A stretch of 64,000 bases of DNA from contig OY821771.1 in NCBI GenBank assembly GCA_963682175.1, forward strand, positions 10,725,001-10,789,000, in the 5' to 3' direction. The notes beneath the pieces are model-generated. The model was not told the DNA's origin and searched no databases. It saw only the letters and a list, made by a program, of their open reading frames with translations. Origin of the DNA: Triglochin maritima. Its lineage: Eukaryota > Streptophyta > Magnoliopsida > Alismatales > Juncaginaceae. Below, piece by piece: positions 46,801 through 59,191 of the stretch. A program made the position numbers and the translations under genes. Every line of letters starts with the position of its first letter. Within the stretch, counting starts at the first letter, position 1.

Positions 46801-46960
46801 ATTGTCCAGACAGATGCAGAGAAGAAGGAATCATGTTCCAGATGCTCACATGTTTCAACTGAAATCTTCAATGGAAAAACTAACACTTCTCAACAGTGAG
46901 AACACCAAGAAGGTTAAAACAATCGAACATGCTTTGAGGAGCCAGGAGGAGGATGAGTGA
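37814..46960 (+). CDS. NUP88: nuclear pore protein NUP88 (MOS7-like), nine exons, 792 aa
   Basis: Coding exons: 37814-38074, 40073-40224, 41000-41122, 43919-44063, 44158-44219, 44432-44648, 45269-46180, 46364-46613, 46704-46960; all introns are GT-AG and the frame is kept throughout. Length is close to Arabidopsis NUP88/MOS7 (about 810 aa). Residues 1 to about 480 form the WD-like beta-propeller (RWVPL-type start, WIPLPDHPIL; WHPFSRTHVGILSSDCVFR; FSFGGEQLWDRFSVF; WLEATFPDL). Residues about 590-792 are a Lys/Glu-rich coiled coil (EGRSALHHYIKLFHEHYVKY onwards) ending LRSQEEDE. In the cell it sits at the nuclear pore with Nup214/Nup62 and controls nuclear export; in Arabidopsis MOS7 it limits export of immune regulators. 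Intron 1 has a minisatellite; intron 3 has a decayed hAT. Confidence 0.93.
38050..38262 (+). repeat. duplicated exon 1/intron 1 junction of NUP88
   Basis: The exon end and donor (GCCTCGCCCTCCGAG/GTAACT, then CACGTGGCTCTTCGATTAGG) recur 147 bases downstream as GCCTCACCCTCCGAG/GTGACT and GACGTGGTTCTTGTATTAGG. The reading frame stays open between the two donors, so use of the second (exon end 38221) would add 49 residues in frame. Confidence 0.8.
38170..38960. repeat. intron 1 minisatellite, composite unit about 200-215 bp
   Basis: A phrase GTGAAGAAAGATAAAGTGGC occurs at about 38390, 38589 and 38802, alternating with a half-related unit containing AACTTTTGGTTGAGGA and GAAAGATAAAGTAG. The first unit overlaps the duplicated exon 1 junction, so the array seems to have grown from it. 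Confidence 0.75.
41306..41515. repeat. 25-bp direct repeat flanking a hAT end fragment in NUP88 intron 3
   Basis: ATTTGGGGATC[A/C]GTTATAATTTTCA occurs at 41306-41330 and 41491-41515 (one mismatch). Between them are about 160 bp starting AGGTTTTCAGAACCGAACC, the terminal sequence of the DUF659-type hAT family at 48255, followed by AT-rich filler. No second terminus is present. Confidence 0.7.
41565..43811 (+). mobile_element. decayed BED/hAT transposon in NUP88 intron 3
   Basis: It is flanked by the exact 8-bp duplication GTTCTTTT (41557-41564 and 43812-43819). Ends are CATTGTTTTAATGTGCG and, reading inwards, CAATGTTCAGGCATTG; both subterminal regions are rich in GTGCGACC/GTCGCA motifs. Inside, 41853-42083 resembles a BED finger (KLVCELCGFISSGDINRHKQ), 42460-42880 the hAT core (KDNYNFISKLYQLVIDVFDR; SASFLLNPATF) and 42990-43240 the C-terminal dimerisation tail (KRRNLINPKKLNDL-like; DDLTWADVKETTFG). 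It lies wholly in an intron, same strand as the gene. Confidence 0.8.
41853..43240 (+). pseudogene. hAT transposase relic inside NUP88 intron 3
   Basis: Motifs of a BED/DUF659-type hAT transposase occur in order but in at least four frames with stops. It cannot make transposase. Confidence 0.72.
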
Positions 46961-48246
46961 CCCTAAGCAAAATTAACTTACTAACCCTCTTATTTATCCT
47001 GACCGGGCTTCAGGTCCACGTGTCATGATTGTCGCTGCGAAACTCTTTCAGGTGAAGACTGAAGTGAGAAAGCACATCGCTGTGTAGAGTTGAGAATCAC
47101 AAGCTTCCTGTAGATTGTCTCAACGTGTAGATATTGTCTGATACATGTCGGGACACTACTGAAGAATAAAAGAAGTTCGAATTTTAGATCACCATGTTGA
47201 GTCACGTCTAGTTGAATTACCTTAACACGATTGACAAGTGATATCTTTGGGCATAATAGTTATCTTCGGCCTTGAACAATCGTGGTTCTCTTTGTTGTCG
47301 GAAGGCGTGAATGTGTTTAAGAGTTGACAAATGCCAATCAGACGAGTCCCACCTAATGTGGGATTCGGATCTAATTTTTGGTCTTGTTGACATATGCGGC
47401 TTGTTAGGGATTGGTACATTGTGTTTTTGGGTGATCGTCTCAAAATGTGGATTCTTACAATAGCATTTTGGTTCTTACAATCTTCATTCTTCAGCCATCC
47501 AAAAGTGTTTTGGCATGTGAATTTTCACAGTTCTCGAAACGTCATTTTAAGTTTGAATGTGGTTTAAATTTTTGTTTGGAACTAGTATTGGCAGCTAATT
47601 AGTTGGACAGTATTACATAATCGTGTAAACAATGGCTAGGTCTTACTCCACAATTATTGTGATAGTTCACCAACGTCTAGTCACAGTCGGTGATTATACA
47701 TCAGTTAGTGTGAGGTATTTGTCATATGTAAGCCGAGTACTAGTAAAGTATGAATGGAATTAAATATATTCTAGTGAGTCTTTTCTCGTTTTGAGACTCA
47801 ATGATTTGGGACAAGACTCCACCTAGCACCAAGCTCTGTAGCCAAATTTAATTAAGAATCCACCGAATTTTTTTATACAAAATCTTAATCCAAATAAGAG
47901 AAACCTTCACTGCTACAGATACAAGATACGTGAATGAGGTGGTCGTTCTTGCGCGTCGTGAACTCGTTATCCACAGCTTTATCTGGATTTCAACGACGGC
48001 CCCTACCAAAACACCCCTTCCATCCGTCGGACATGAGTTTGAATTTTGCAACAAGATTCTCTTGCAACCTACGACTCTTAATCCCACCTACCACATAAAA
48101 GAGGAAAAAGGCATCTGCGGCTGGTTTAGAACGCAGGAGTGTGGATATTATCCTCTTTTTTATGATTTTTTAACGAAAATGATTCCTTCAACAATAAATT
48201 GCATGTAAAACTATGGGATTTTCTAGCAACTAGCTACAACAAGACA
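46961..48246. other. 3' flank of NUP88 and intergenic sequence
   Basis: The first few hundred bases must hold the NUP88 3' UTR; no further gene or element end is recognised. Confidence 0.4.
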
Positions 48247-48469
48247 GTTAACTCCATGATTTTTAGAACCGAACCGGTCATCGAACCGATAAAGTTTTGA
48301 TTTTGGTTCAATATGGTCAAACCACGGTAGAACCGTTGATGACGTCAACACGACGACATCGTTTTTTCGACCCGAAGTTGGACCAGTCGAATAAATATTA
48401 ACGGTCGGACCAGTTTGAACCGATTTCTGTAAAATCATTTAACATATACATATCAAACGTTAAATATAA

Positions 48470-48640
<171 letters not shown>

Positions 48641-48918
48641 TGACATATCTTAACCAAACCCTTCGCAACCCTTCGCATGGGCTCGCCGTTCACTTGTTTG
48701 GTCCGGAGAGGCTTACTTGTCTTATAGTTTAGCTGTTTTATCTGTCTTTGGTTTTATTGCTTGTTGTTTCATATGGTTCAATAATATTGTTTATCCTAGT
48801 GAATTTTATGGGCCCACTGGACCAGAGGTTTCTCAAGCCCAAACATTTACTTTTCTAGTTAGAGACCAACGTCTTGGGCTAACATAGGGTCCGCTAAAGG
48901 ACTAACTAGTTTAGGTAA

Positions 48919-49071
<153 letters not shown>

Positions 49072-49902
49072 TAAGAATTAGAGAAAACATTATTTTGATT
49101 AAAAATCTAAAACCAAAATCAACATTCAATACTATCCATGACATCATCTAGTCATCTATACATCATACCAAATCATGTAGAAGTATGCCTTGGTTTCTCT
49201 AAAAAATAAATATTGTAGAAGTAGCAAGGAATTTTGATGTTAGACTTCTTAAAGATAGCATCAAATTGATCTTGAATTCACATCTTCTATGAGATCTTGA
49301 TCCACATCATCTAGTCATCTATAGATCTTCAACAATGACTTGTGGTTCATCAACCCAATCATCAAATAAGTTCATGTTTTCAAAAGATATTTGATCCAAA
49401 TTTCTATCTTTTGATATCTCGTTCCCTACATTGTATAAGAGTACAATAAGATAACAAACATCTTCAAAAAGAGAAGAAAAAGATTGGAAGCACATATTAT
49501 CAAATAAAAAATATAGATATACCTCAAACGAAGATTGGAATTAATGTAAACAAGATTGTTTAGTCTTGTATGTTCTAACCTATTCCGCCTCTTTGTATGG
49601 ATTCTTTCGAACAAACTCTATTTGCGCTCACAACTTGAAGCACTACAAGTTTGACTAAGCACCCGGATAGTCATTGCTTGTAAGTTAAGGGTGCTACCTC
49701 CAAAATTTTGCAACCATGTAGTTATTAATGAAAAAATCCATTAAAAATGTATGACATGATTATAATTGAAAAATCTGATAATAGAAAATATTTGTTGAAA
49801 TTTATCTAGAAGCATTTTGTCAGCCACAAGATGTGCAAAACTATCTAAAGATTTGCAATAAAGATTTGTGTGCAATGTTATTTTATCTACCATTGCTTCA
49901 TC

Positions 49903-50680
49903 ATTGAAATCAGGCCTGACAATTTGACACGGAACACGAAAACACGACACGAACACGACACGGAAAAATAGTGTTTGGGTTTAAGGATTTCGTGTTTCGT
50001 GTCGTGTTCGTGTCTTCGTTTTGGGTACACGGAAAAAATTTGTGTCGTTTTCGTGTCTTTGTTCCGTGTACCTGAAAAGTACACGAATGATACTAATTAA
50101 TTAAAACCTAATAAAGAGCATGTTCTTTCTGCTGGTGCATTGGTTAGGCACGGGTGGTTGTCTTTGTAGACGCAGGTTTCGAAGTCTACCATGTCCATGT
50201 TTTTTTCGAAATTTGAGAGAACGAAAAAAAGCCCATACGGTGATTCGAACTTGCGTTCCAGTAAGGACTTATAAAGTCACCATCAACCACTAAGCCTACC
50301 TTTATATGTGAGTATATTCGATGTTCATGGATATACATAGACCTTGTTCGTGTATCTGGTGTTGCAAAACTTTAGTCCCACATCGCATATGTTTGAATGT
50401 TTACATTGTTTAAGACTTTGATCCCCAGAACATTGTTAACATGTTGTGTTGCTCTGTAAGCCTTCAACGTAGTTATTAATTTATGTTGAAGTAATAATTT
50501 TAACTGTTGGTTTAGCTTTCCGTGTATCTCCGGGTCGTGTCCGTGTTTCAACTAACCACTACGTGTTTGGGTTCAGTTTAGGAGACACAAAAGGTTATCG
50601 GGTCGTGTTCGTGTCTACAAAATTTGTTGGGTACTTGGAAAAAAAACCCGACACGACACGATTGCCGGTCTAATTGAAAT
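49903..50680. mobile_element. non-autonomous hAT element (762 bp) nested in the DUF659 hAT
   Basis: The element is 49911-50672, flanked by the exact 8-bp duplication ATTGAAAT (49903-49910, 50673-50680). Ends are CAGGCCTGACAAT and, inwards, TAGACCGGCAAT, with CGTGTCGTGT-type subterminal repeats on both sides. No transposase is present; the interior contains two tRNA-like pieces. Confidence 0.85.
50125..50310. repeat. pair of opposed tRNA/SINE-like pieces
   Basis: On the plus strand 50131-50190 has TGGTGCATTGGTTAGGCAC (box A-like) and GCAGGTTTCGAAGTCTACC (box B-like). On the minus strand 50230-50305 has GGCTTAGTGGTTGATGG and GCAAGTTCGAATCACC. Both look like heads of tRNA-derived SINEs, in opposite orientation. 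Neither folds as a full tRNA by eye. Confidence 0.4.
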
Positions 50681-52492
50681 ACATGACCTCAACAACATCC
50701 ATAAAACGACTCCATACTTTATGGTTAGTGGAAAAAGTGATGTCCTTGTAAAAGAACTCGGGATTCAAGAAAAAACAGACTGAGAAGTGGATGACCGAGC
50801 TACCCTTCCTTCATAAATATATCTCATGGAAGGCTTCTCACCGTTGTTTACCATTAGCAATATTTTCACTAGTGGCTCACTAACATTTGTCACAACATTG
50901 CAAGTATCCCAAAAACTCATACTTATTATCTATTCTTTCACTTTCATGACAATTTTGGTTTTAGAAAGCTTATGATATAACCACTCTCTACTTGCTACCA
51001 TGGTTAGAAGAGCATCTTTATGCCTATAAACACTTTGCAAAGTCAAAAAATTGGAAGCAAACCTCATTGTGGCCAGACGAAGTAAATCTCCATTGCTATA
51101 CTTGATCAAGTGCAAAGCAAACCCCTAACTGCAAGAATCCGGTCAAACTTTTCAAGCATCAAATCTAAACAATGAGCCACACAAGGACACCAAAAATTGT
51201 GACCGTAATGTCGGTTTAACAATTTTCGAACACCTTTATAGTTAGCTGCATTATCTGTAACAAAATGTACCACCTTTTGAGGTCCAACATCATCTACAAC
51301 TTCTTTAAAAAGTTCAAACCACATATCAGATGTCTTGGATTGCTTAGTCGCATCAATAGATTTCAGAAAAACAATGCCCTCGGGACAATAAACAAGAAAG
51401 CTAATCAACGTCCTTTGCCTTGTATCAGTTCATCCGTCGGCCATTATTGTACAACCCGAAGTTTGCCATTTATTGTTGAAGTTGTCTACATACTTTGAAA
51501 TTTCAACCACATTTTTCTCTAATAATGAACCCTGAATTGCATGATATTTTGGTGCCTTATATCCCAAACCAATGGAAGCAATGGCATCGACCATTTTTTT
51601 GATACCAAGGTGAATTTATTTTTGTTCCTCGTTCCCAATCACCATAGCACGATTTTCACTTTGTGAACTTGAAGCTACACTATCACCCATTTTTTTGTCT
51701 TTTTCTGCCTTAAATTTGTCCAAACCGGCTTGCATCTGATATTTGACAGTGGCTGGACTTTGGTACACCCCGTAGCATCACCTTTACGCTGAGCTAAATG
51801 TTCTTTACTACGGTGGATCCTCCTCCCTTGAAACTTTTCTTACAGTAATTACATTTTCTTGCTACCCCATCATATGTGCAATGTGCCCAAACAATATATG
51901 TTTTTCTACAAACTGAATTTTGTATTGTTGAAGTAGAAATAGGAGTCTCGTGTCCATCTTCCATTTCACTAAACTACAATACATTAAAGCAAAAGATCAA
52001 AATCTAAACCCTAGCGATGATTTTTTGAACCTAGATAAGGAAAAGAAAAAGAAAAAGAGAAAACGTGTGTCTTTGGAACCTAGATAAATCATCACCTCCT
52101 TTCTTGCCCCAACAATGCCACACTAGACCGGAGGAGGCTTGCTGGACTGGCGGCTCGGAGGCAAGTTTGTGGGTGGCGGTAGGGAGAGACTGGGATTTGG
52201 TGAGAGAGGCATAGGAAGGGTTTGCTGAGGGAGAGTAGGGTTTGCGGGTGGATTTTTGTTCGTAAGAATTGCAAAAAAATCCTCATATTTTTTGATTTGA
52301 ATAAATTTGGAAAAATTGAAATATTTTATGTCGAGTCCAACCAACCGGTCCAACCAAACGGTCCTACCCAGTTCAAAATGGTTCGACTAGAGGCTTGATT
52401 TTTGAGTTGAACCAGCCGCTGGACCATCGATTCCCAGTCCGACCAGGTCGAACCGTCCGGTCCGGTCTGGTTTTTAAAACCTTCGTTAACAC

Positions 52493-53017
52493 CTGAAGAA
52501 ACTCAAACATATATGTCTTTTCTTCTGTCAAAGGTAATACAATTTTTTCCTCAGATAAACAGAAATAATACAACTCGCCAGTTCCCTCTCAATTTTAATT
52601 ACAGTTGTATAAACCAACAAAGCTCGATCACTATCTAAAATGTGTTATCGTTCAACAATTGCATCTAAAAAGCAAAAATAAAAAATGCAGGAACAAGAGA
52701 TAGCAAGTACTCAACAGATAAACATAACTGTAGAATGGATTCTTGAAAAAGGATTGGTTTCTCAGCTTCTTTTCTCAACATGACCAATGAAACAATACAA
52801 AGAGGGAACAATGACTAATGAACCTTGTCGAGGCTCCCCCCCGGCCTTGCTCGTTTACGAAGCAGAACTTAGACAATTTGATTTTTATAAATAAATAAAA
52901 ATGGAATGGAACGGTAGCACTTGTTCTTTCTTTTTCCTCTGTGGTCAACCGAAGCTCATGTTTGTTACTTCCATGCATGCCAATGATTGTGGGGCCCTGG
53001 GGCTTCGACGCTTTAAG
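52493..53017. other. 3' flank of TOP1
   Basis: AT-rich sequence downstream of the minus-strand TOP1 stop, including its 3' UTR. No other feature is seen. Confidence 0.4.
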
Positions 53018-56000
53018 TTAGAATCTATAGTCGGGTTCAGTATCCATCGCCCAAGAGAACTTTGCCAGAAGAGACTTGTTGAAAATCTGTCAAAGGGCAT
53101 GAGGACATAATAATAATGGAGAAAAAATAAGGAGAAAATAACAAGAAAAAATAAAAGAAAAAAAATTAACACATGATCCTGATTCCAGTGAGGTGATGGC
53201 AAAGGGTTTTGTCTTCTTAAAGCAAAGAATTCAACTAAGTTTCTAGGAGTAGAACCTTTTCAATGGGCACTTCTTGGCGCTTGCACCATGCAACTGATAT
53301 TCTAGGATCTAGATAGTTGATTTTTGATGTGCCCAATGCTACTGTCTTCAGATCATCTTTGATCTTTTTATCCAATTCCATCTTCTCTATTTTTGCATCA
53401 ATCTGAGCTAGCTTCTTCTCCAATCTGCAGTGGGAAAATAAATGAGACTAAGAACACTAGACAACATGATTTCATTGGAAAAAAAAAAGGTATAATGAGC
53501 TAGTCGGGATGCTATTTACGCATCAGTGGACAAATTTCTCTTGGTCCTTCCGTCTGAACCTTTCAATGGAGGTTTCCCCTTCTTCGTTCTACTCAAGTCA
53601 ACCTGCAACTCCTGTTGCTGGGCCTAATTTAGTTGAAAACATCAAGTTAGACTACCAAAAAACAACAACTGATAAACCTCTTAACTAAAAATGTCCAAAG
53701 ATAAGTTTTACAGTAAATGGAATCAAGGTTTCAAAACAGCAAATGCGGTCCAGTGCGAAATTGTGCCCAGGACCGCATATGCGGCCGCACAACTGCAAAA
53801 TAATTTATTTATTTATTTTGGGGAAAAAATCGAAAAAACAAATTTAATTTTTTTTAAAAATCTGACAGCGTACACACAGCTGTCTCCCACCCCACCTTCC
53901 TTCTTCTTCAACCTCTCGCCTCCTTTTTTTTCTTTTTTCTCTCTCAAAGCCCTCCCAACACCATTCTCCACCCCACCCCCACCTTCACCATGCCTTGTGT
54001 GACCGCACAGTGGCCGCACAGATTGCACACTGTTGGGTGCGACTGTGCGGTGGTCGCATATGCGACCCCATGCCCCAACTCGCTTTGTGCGACCGCATAA
54101 TCGATTATGATGCCGCACTTTAAAACAATGAATGGAATATATAATAAAATCAAGCTAGTCCACATGAAATAGTTGGTAAAAACTCTGAAACATAAACTAT
54201 GACCTTCAGCTCCTCAATCTTCTGATCCAACTTTGACATTTGAGCTTCGTGGGATTTTGACACGCTTCTTTGATGGTTACAAATGATGGCCACCTGTAAA
54301 AACAAAGCAAAACGAGAAGCTAGAACATTACCAAAAACCAAAACAGCAATTTGAAGTGTACATAACATTGCAAAAAATCATATACCTCTTTGTTAGCATG
54401 TTGATAAACAGCGATTCTTTCGGGAGGTGTGCCATCCTCTCTACCCTGGTTCAACTGTAATAAACCGCCACAGAAATTAGAAGCACCATTGCAAGAATGT
54501 TAATTACACAGAAAAAAATATTTTTAAGTGTCAGAATCCAATCACACTGGAGTTAATTATTTTACTAAAATGGGTCCCAATAATTAGAAATCACAAACAT
54601 ACACCAGTAAAGAAGACAAGAATATGGAAAGTAGTGTCTCTTGTATCTGTATGAACCACAAACCTACAATACAGTGTGGAAAGTAGTGTCTTTTGCATTT
54701 GTATTGTAGGTTTAACTGAAGTTAAACCTACAATACGAAAAACTTGACATGTGCAGGAGACAAAATGCACACCTTACAAGAAAGGTCTGAAACTTGATTG
54801 GTAATGCGGCCCAAAGATTATAAATGAAAAATATTGGAAATTATTTCCCAAGATTATATACTTTATTAATCTTTGTCCTTACCATTTTATCCAATGTGAT
54901 TGAAGCGTTGTATGTTCGGAATACTTTCGCAGTGAGACCAGGCATCAGCTCCTTCAGATGAGCATTAAGCTTGGCTGTATCCAACTTATCAAAAAGATCA
55001 TCACTACCCTTCTTTCCACCTAAAAACAACAGAAGCATACTCGTAAAACAAACAACTGAACAAGTTGAATAGAACAGCAGTAAATCACATGAAGAAACAC
55101 TTACCAGTGCGGAATCCTCCAATTGCTTTGTAAACTGGTAGTTCAACCTCCACTGTATTGAAGTACCTAATGGAATCCTTACCAAGGAAGTCGAACTGGA
55201 TAACATAATATAATTGTAAGAAATCAACAATAACAGAAGAAGGAAAAACAATTCTAAAGATGTAATAAATAATTTATTTTTACTTGTAATTTGTTTGGTG
55301 GAACTAGTGTGACATTCTCAACTTTCAAAGTGCAACAGCCAACCGTATCAGCCTCATCATCATCCTGCATGGCCGACAAATAAATTCAATGGTATTTGCA
55401 AATGAAAAAATCGTTGAAAAAATCCAATCATCAATCAATTGATCCAAAATGATATGATTAAATCCACACTTCTCAGAATTATTCATAATCCAACAAACTA
55501 TGTTTACAAAAATCATGCTGATGCCATTCGGTAAGAGTCAAATCTAATTCTACAACTACAACAGAGAAAGGAATATTGAACCTTGGGAAATGGAAGTAAT
55601 ATAAAAATAATTCTAAAACAGTAAGTGGCTGAATTGAAAGCAATACGATTTCAGATTATCAGGAATAAGGGTTCTTTATTTACTATTTCTGTGTGTATGT
55701 TGTTCGAGCCTTTTTTAGAAATTACAAGCACAGTAGGTACAGCCCCTATTAGATTAATACAAACAATACAGTATACTGATAAGGAAAATAATTATTACAA
55801 GTTAAACTTCCTATCCAATACAAAGGATGACAACACAGGGAACCACAAAGATCCATCTTTTTGTAGGATAATGTAGGGAGAAGGTAAAATACTAATTAAT
55901 ATTAACATAGTACAACAACCACGGGGTAAGTACATGACAATTATAGAAATTAAATAACTTGAAATGATGCTAGAACAAAGCAACAAAGCAGAAGATAAGA

Positions 56001-59000
56001 AAATGTTGCAAAAAAATGGATCTTAGTGAGAAGCCAAACAAATGAGCAAGTCTTAAAACCTTTTCATTGCCTGCCCTCAGAGCTAGCTTGTCTATAAGAT
56101 ATGTGGCCACCGCTATTTGACGTTTTGTTTCGTCCTTGCTTGTGAAGTCCCTTGTGTAATTTTCTCTAATATTATGTATAAAAACCTGCACCGAGAATAT
56201 TAGTTACTGGTTGAGATGCAGTTACACCTATAACAACCATCAACGGTATGTGGTATACCTTTAGTTTCCGAGCCTTCTCATATTTCTCCTTGTCACTTTG
56301 ACCTTTCAAAGAACTACTTGCAGCCAAAAAGACATATTTGAATTCTCGAGAATTTATGGGATCATTCCAATATGCCAACCATGTAACGGAATTATCATGT
56401 CTTATTTCTTTCCATCTGCAAAAGTGGCAAACAGTTCAATGCTTCTGTAATCAGGAAAAAAACCTTTCAGCATCTTTACTATCATAGAGCTTGTGTTTCA
56501 CCCAAAATAATAGAGTATCACCTTTCACCAGGTATAGGACATTCAGGAATTGGCGCATCCCTTCCTATATTAATGGTTATATCCCGTGGTAGGATGCGCT
56601 TCTTGAGTTTACCCATCTGTCCAGAAAAATCACTACTGTCAATGAAAAAGATATGACAATGACCTTTACATTCTAATAAATCCCTTAATTATGCCATTAA
56701 AAATTGCAATGGAATGACCTTAGGGTGTTCTCCTCGACCACGAAACAGTCCGGGTGGCTCAGCTCTGAAATTCCCAACCTGAAATAAGGTTAATCAAATG
56801 CATTAATGATTTCCTTGAAGGTGAAATAAGTTAACAAGAATAAGATGGAAGAATGCAATAAATGAACAAATTCATTGATGTTCATTCAGTTCTTTAACAA
56901 CATGATTAGTTAAACTAGTTTACAAAGCAGAAACTGTCTTCAATCCATTGCATGTGGTAAAAGTGAAGGAACAGAGAAGAAAGAGTCGCCAATCTGGGAA
57001 ATATAATCTGATTCTGGATTTTCTTTTAACATTTAATTCTGGAAAATATTATTCATAAATAAAGGAGTTTTCTTTCTAATAACCTTTGCACTCAATTATC
57101 ACCCTACGGAAGTAGACAAACACCCAGAGCATCGAAAACACTATTCCTAAGAACCACCAAAGCACAACTTAGGTAGAGCTAACGTTAGATTGAATCGGAA
57201 AAATAAAATGATACGATAAGGTTTTAGTTTATATCAATACAAATAATCGATTAAATCACCTTTGAAAAAACCGGCTGACATGACATGAAAACGAGGTAAA
57301 ATGAGAAACTTTAGGCTAAATTCAGAACCAACCTTTTCCTTCACACCATCAACAATAGCCCACATGTATTTCTCCTCTTGCTTCAACTTTTCTTCTCTCA
57401 GTGCCTTCTTTTCCTGAACGGATAAAGAAAATATTATTATGTTTTTCATCCTCAGAATAGATCTGACATATAGAATAAGCACAAAGCAGGACTAAACTAT
57501 GGATGATTTTATCAACTAAACATGCACATTATAAAAAATAGAAAAGAAGCATAATACAAGTTCAAACGGAGTTTTTCACCAGAAAAGATAATCATGGTTT
57601 ACATGTTATATATAAGGAAAATACATATATATTAGTACATAGATGAGTGACCGAAACATGAAGTAGCCCAAGGGCCTAGGAGCTAGGACACTAAACGAAA
57701 GGCCAAGCTTACTTCAGTGCTCATTTGCTTTTTCTTTTCCTTCTCCTTAAGATGCCACTCATAGATTGGGGTAAAATCACACAGCTCAAATTTCTTGATC
57801 ACATGGTTCTTGCCGAGCAATGTCCTCCAATCATTCATAAAGTTGTTAATAAATGTCAGCTTAGTGGCATAATCTGTGTCCTTCATTACTGCAAACATTG
57901 TTGCAACCTGCAAATGAAAACATAGTTAGTAAAAAGACCAAATTGAGATGCAAAAACATAAATAGAGGAATGTTACTACAGGAAAAAACTAATATATTAC
58001 CTCTTCTTGTTCAGGAGTCAAATCAACAGGCTGTCCATTGTAAAGCATCTTAACACCATGAGGCTTGTACGGAGGAGGAAAAATGACACCATTATGCTCC
58101 AAAGTGGTCCACTTCTGTCCTTCACCAGACCCAGGAGGAGTTTTTATGGATTTGGAGAATTTAGCATTCTTCAAATCATTTCTTGTGATATTACCGCCTT
58201 TCTTAAAGGGTATAGAAACACCCTTATTAATTGTTTTTTTGGGCACAGACTGATGATTAGGAGGAAGTGTTCTCTTCTTTAACCTCTGTCCAATGGGGAC
58301 ATGATCCTCGTCATCAACATCGCTGACATTAAGCTCTTTCTTTACAGAAGTTTCTTGCTTCATTTTGGGCGATTCTGAGGAACCCGAAAGTTTAACCTTC
58401 TTACTGGGCTGAACAGAACTGTGAATATCTCCAAGGGGCCTCTTGTTTGAATCCTTGTTGACCATTCCAGAACTGACTTGATCTCTCTTGCAAATACCAT
58501 TCTGTTTGAAATTTCTAGACAGTGGCTTTTCATCATCAGCATCCGAAAACTTCTTTGTGGACTTAGTAGGATTGGAGTTGAGAGATAATTTTGACGAAAA
58601 TGGTTTCCCAGCTTCTGACATCTTCCGAGAGGGGGTTGAGGTAGTAGATGAAGAATTCAATGGCCTCTTAGCTGGCAAAACATTACTCTTTTGTGTTCCT
58701 AGACCATTTGGTGGAATTCTTAAATTAAGTGGCTTATCATCGTCAGAATCATCAGATTCATCAGCTGGCATTCCAGACAACATGAAACTTTTTGCTTGAC
58801 CTGGTGCTGAGTGCCTAAAAGCAAGTGGCTTATAATCATCTGAATCATCTGAATATGCACCAGCATCTCTATGATTCCTATCTGTTGACTTGCTGTGAAC
58901 TGACGTATGCTTTGGTGCACCAAAAGTTGAAACTGAACTACTTTTGTTAGTAGCAACAGACCCTCCAGAAATAACCTTGGCACTTGTGGCTGGTCTGCTG

Positions 59001-59191
59001 TTTTGAAGATGTGGGCTTCTGTTGGAAACAGGTTTTGCGGGTGTCCTCTCTTGTCTTTGAGAAGATACGTTCCTCGAAGTAGAACTAACTTTTATCTGCT
59101 TAGATGTGGTATTACTTCTCCTAAAAACCACAGGCCCGTCGTCGTCGTCGTCATCCATAAAATTCTGGTTTATACACCCATGGACCGCCAT
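53018..59191 (-). CDS. TOP1: DNA topoisomerase I (type IB), fifteen exons, 904 aa
   Basis: Coding exons, 5' to 3': 59191-58001, 57907-57713, 57413-57333, 56778-56719, 56616-56522, 56415-56259, 56185-56060, 55364-55284, 55195-55105, 55019-54883, 54454-54386, 54293-54204, 53623-53520, 53424-53256, 53086-53018. All introns are GT-AG and in frame; length fits plant TOP1 (about 916 aa in Arabidopsis). The protein nicks one strand through a 3'-phosphotyrosine to relax supercoils in the nucleus. Residues 1 to about 350 are a charged linker with repeated SDDDKPL/DDEKPL-type motifs and basic nuclear-targeting stretches; the core starts at [20 protein letters not shown]. The five catalytic residues are Arg630 (LALRAGNEK), Lys668 (FDFLGKDS), Arg727 (VFRTYN), His768 (ICNHQR) and Tyr863 (SKINYLDPR). 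The last exon gives the usual YRF end. Confidence 0.95.
53716..54138. mobile_element. hAT-type MITE (407 bp) in TOP1 intron 12
   Basis: The element is 53724-54130, flanked by the exact 8-bp duplication AATGGAAT. Ends are CAAGGTTTCAAAAC and, inwards, CATTGTTTTAAAGTGCGG, with many GTGCGACC/GACCGCA subterminal motifs. The ends match the hAT in NUP88 intron 3, so both are probably one family; this copy has no coding capacity. It lies between exons 12 and 13. Confidence 0.87.

Larger units (their letters stand above)
49426..51964 (-). pseudogene. BED/DUF659 hAT transposase (broken)
   Basis: In order on the minus strand: BED zinc finger (51964 start; WAHCTYDGVARKCNYCKKSF, then HLAQRKGDATGC in another frame), DUF659 RNase H-like core (51106-51408: FLKSIDATKQSKTSDMWFEL, VVHFVTDNAANYKGVRKL, CPCVAHCLDLMLE), a continuation (50930-51115: LRLATMRFASNFLTLQSVYR) and the C-terminal domain (49426-49614: FERIHTKRRNRLEHTRLNNL). 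Stops and frameshifts and the nested MITE disable it. Confidence 0.82.

Noticed and set aside
53235..53255. Alternative TOP1 C-terminus read straight past exon 14 (ending VLLLET)
   Set aside because: A donor GAAAAG/GTTCTA follows at 53256 and a separate exon at 53018-53086 restores the conserved C-terminus of the family, so the read-through is intronic.
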